Shown here: in pieces, positions 12,448 to 13,263 of the stretch
Position numbering within the stretch: the first letter of the stretch is position 1
Layout: every line of letters begins with the position of its first letter
Source: Thermoleophilia bacterium
Lineage (GTDB): Bacteria; Actinomycetota; Thermoleophilia; Gaiellales; F1-60-MAGs149
Reading direction: 5' to 3'
DNA length: 13,263 nt
Assembly: GCA_016462095.1 (NCBI GenBank)
Contig: JAEMTW010000006.1
Span: 1,448 to 14,710, forward strand
The notes under the pieces: model-generated
The model's database searches: none
Told to the model about the DNA's origin: nothing
Seen by the model: the letters and a program-made list of their open reading frames with translations, nothing else
Translations under genes and position numbers: made by a program

Positions 12448-13263
12448 TTACGTCTGCAGCGCGGCAGCTGCGGCGGCCGCGCGGGCCGTCCACACGGACG
12501 TATCCGCGTACCACGTGCCGAGGTAGTCGCCCGCGAGGTAGATGCGACCGAGCGGCTGCATCAAGGCTGGCTGAATCTTTGCCCTCCCAACGAAAGGGAA
12601 GGGAATGCCTGGGTCGACACGGTGAAGTTGGCGCTCCACGACATGGCCGCGCAACTCGGGGAAGACCGTTTCGAGTTCGCCCTGATAGAGGTCGAGAATC
12701 TCCTCGTCACTCTGCCCGGCGATCTTCCGCGCGAGGTTCGCCGAGGAGTACGACATAAAGCTCGACCCGGCCGGGCGGCCCTCGATGCGTGAGCGCATCA
12801 CGTTGTCCATGTTGAACAGCATCGAAGTCGCCCGACCCGGCGTCGCAATCGCGTAGATGCCATCCCAGCGCTGCGGGCCCTCCTCGTCCGTCAGAAAGGC
12901 GGCCGAGATCATCGGTCCGTAGGTGACCGCGCGCAGCGCAGCATCGACCTCGCTCGGCAGGCCTTGCACGATCTCGGCGGCGATATGCGACGGGGTCGTC
13001 ACGATGACGGCCTTGGCGTGAAGCGTGCTCGGCGTACCGTTGTCGATGCACTCGACAGTGACTCCGTCAGCATCCTGCGTGACCGACTGGACGGAGACAC
13101 CAAGTCGGATGCGCTCACCATGGGGCGACGCAAGCTTGTCGATTAGCAGCTGCGGGCCGCCAACGATATTGCGGCCGAGACCGTCTTCTTTGTTCCAGGC
13201 AAGGTGGAAGTACCCGACGCCATAGCCCGCGGCGATCTGCTCGGGCTCGCCCGTGCCGCGCGT
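12448..13263 (-). CDS. FAD-dependent amine oxidase / protoporphyrinogen oxidase-like protein, C-terminal part
   Basis: The frame is open to the right edge, so the N-terminus and its FAD-binding motif lie outside the window; 271 residues are visible. An internal GTG at 13002 is not the start, because the frame continues upstream with recognisable family sequence: YFHLAWNKEDGLGRNIVGGP (18-37), then a Q-LLIDKLA helix and the strand RIRLGVSVQSVTQDADGV. VIVTTPSHIA (85-94) is the usual strand before the substrate domain. The C-terminus GRIYLAGDYLGTWYADTSVW is the second FAD-contact motif with the GDYLG form common in protoporphyrinogen-oxidase-like members. It is only distantly like the amine oxidase at 454. 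It converges on the permease gene, with the paired hairpins between. The substrate is unknown; an amine is likely in this setting. Confidence 0.75.
   Translation of the reverse strand, partial: TRGTGEPEQIAAGYGVGYFHLAWNKEDGLGRNIVGGPQLLIDKLASPHGERIRLGVSVQSVTQDADGVTVECIDNGTPSTLHAKAVIVTTPSHIAAEIVQGLPSEVDAALRAVTYGPMISAAFLTDEEGPQRWDGIYAIATPGRATSMLFNMDNVMRSRIEGRPAGSSFMSYSSANLARKIAGQSDEEILDLYQGELETVFPELRGHVVERQLHRVDPGIPFPFVGRAKIQPALMQPLGRIYLAGDYLGTWYADTSVWTARAAAAAAALQT

Overview
The window carries a bacterial microcompartment (BMC) operon on the + strand, framed by two flavin amine oxidase genes. GC content is high, codons favour G or C in third position, and many genes start with GTG or overlap their neighbour as ATGA or GTGA. 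The gene set is that of the RMM class, also called the aminoacetone / 1-amino-2-propanol utilisation microcompartment, described from Rhodococcus and Mycobacterium. Together these point to a high-GC actinobacterium. The sequence does not settle the genus.

Layout. 1-363 is the C-terminal end of a DUF2325-like protein. 454-1740 is a flavin amine oxidase. A 99-base control region with repeated AGACC/GGTCT boxes follows (1741-1839). 1840-7064 holds the enzymatic front end and the shell: a class III PLP enzyme, a CoA-acylating-type aldehyde dehydrogenase with a C-terminal encapsulation helix, BMC-T, an unrecognised BMC-linked protein, BMC-P (EutN/CcmL), BMC-H and a second BMC-T. A 39-base palindrome sits directly after the shell block. 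7157-8944 holds an APH-fold kinase and a short-chain dehydrogenase. 9001-12306 holds a GntR/HutC regulator, an acetamidase/formamidase and an APC-family permease. Two 38-base hairpin elements that are exact reverse complements of each other fill the convergent gap 12307-12447. The C-terminal part of a second flavin amine oxidase enters from the right edge on the - strand.

How the genes may work together (known family roles plus inference). The permease imports an amine or amino alcohol. The SDR interconverts aminoacetone and 1-amino-2-propanol. The kinase phosphorylates the amino alcohol. The class III PLP enzyme, probably acting as a phospho-lyase, releases propionaldehyde, ammonia and phosphate. 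The aldehyde dehydrogenase converts the aldehyde to propionyl-CoA inside the shell. No phosphotransacylase or alcohol dehydrogenase gene is present in the window, so the SDR is the one visible partner that could recycle the NADH made by the aldehyde dehydrogenase.

Less expected parts are the formamidase inside the operon, the flanking amine oxidases, the 187-residue BMC-linked protein with a scaffold-like layout, and the two kinds of palindromic repeat. No stretch of 300 bases or more lacks a gene; the longest non-coding gaps are 141, 99, 92, 90 and 85 bases. I saw no tRNA, rRNA, CRISPR array or transposase gene.
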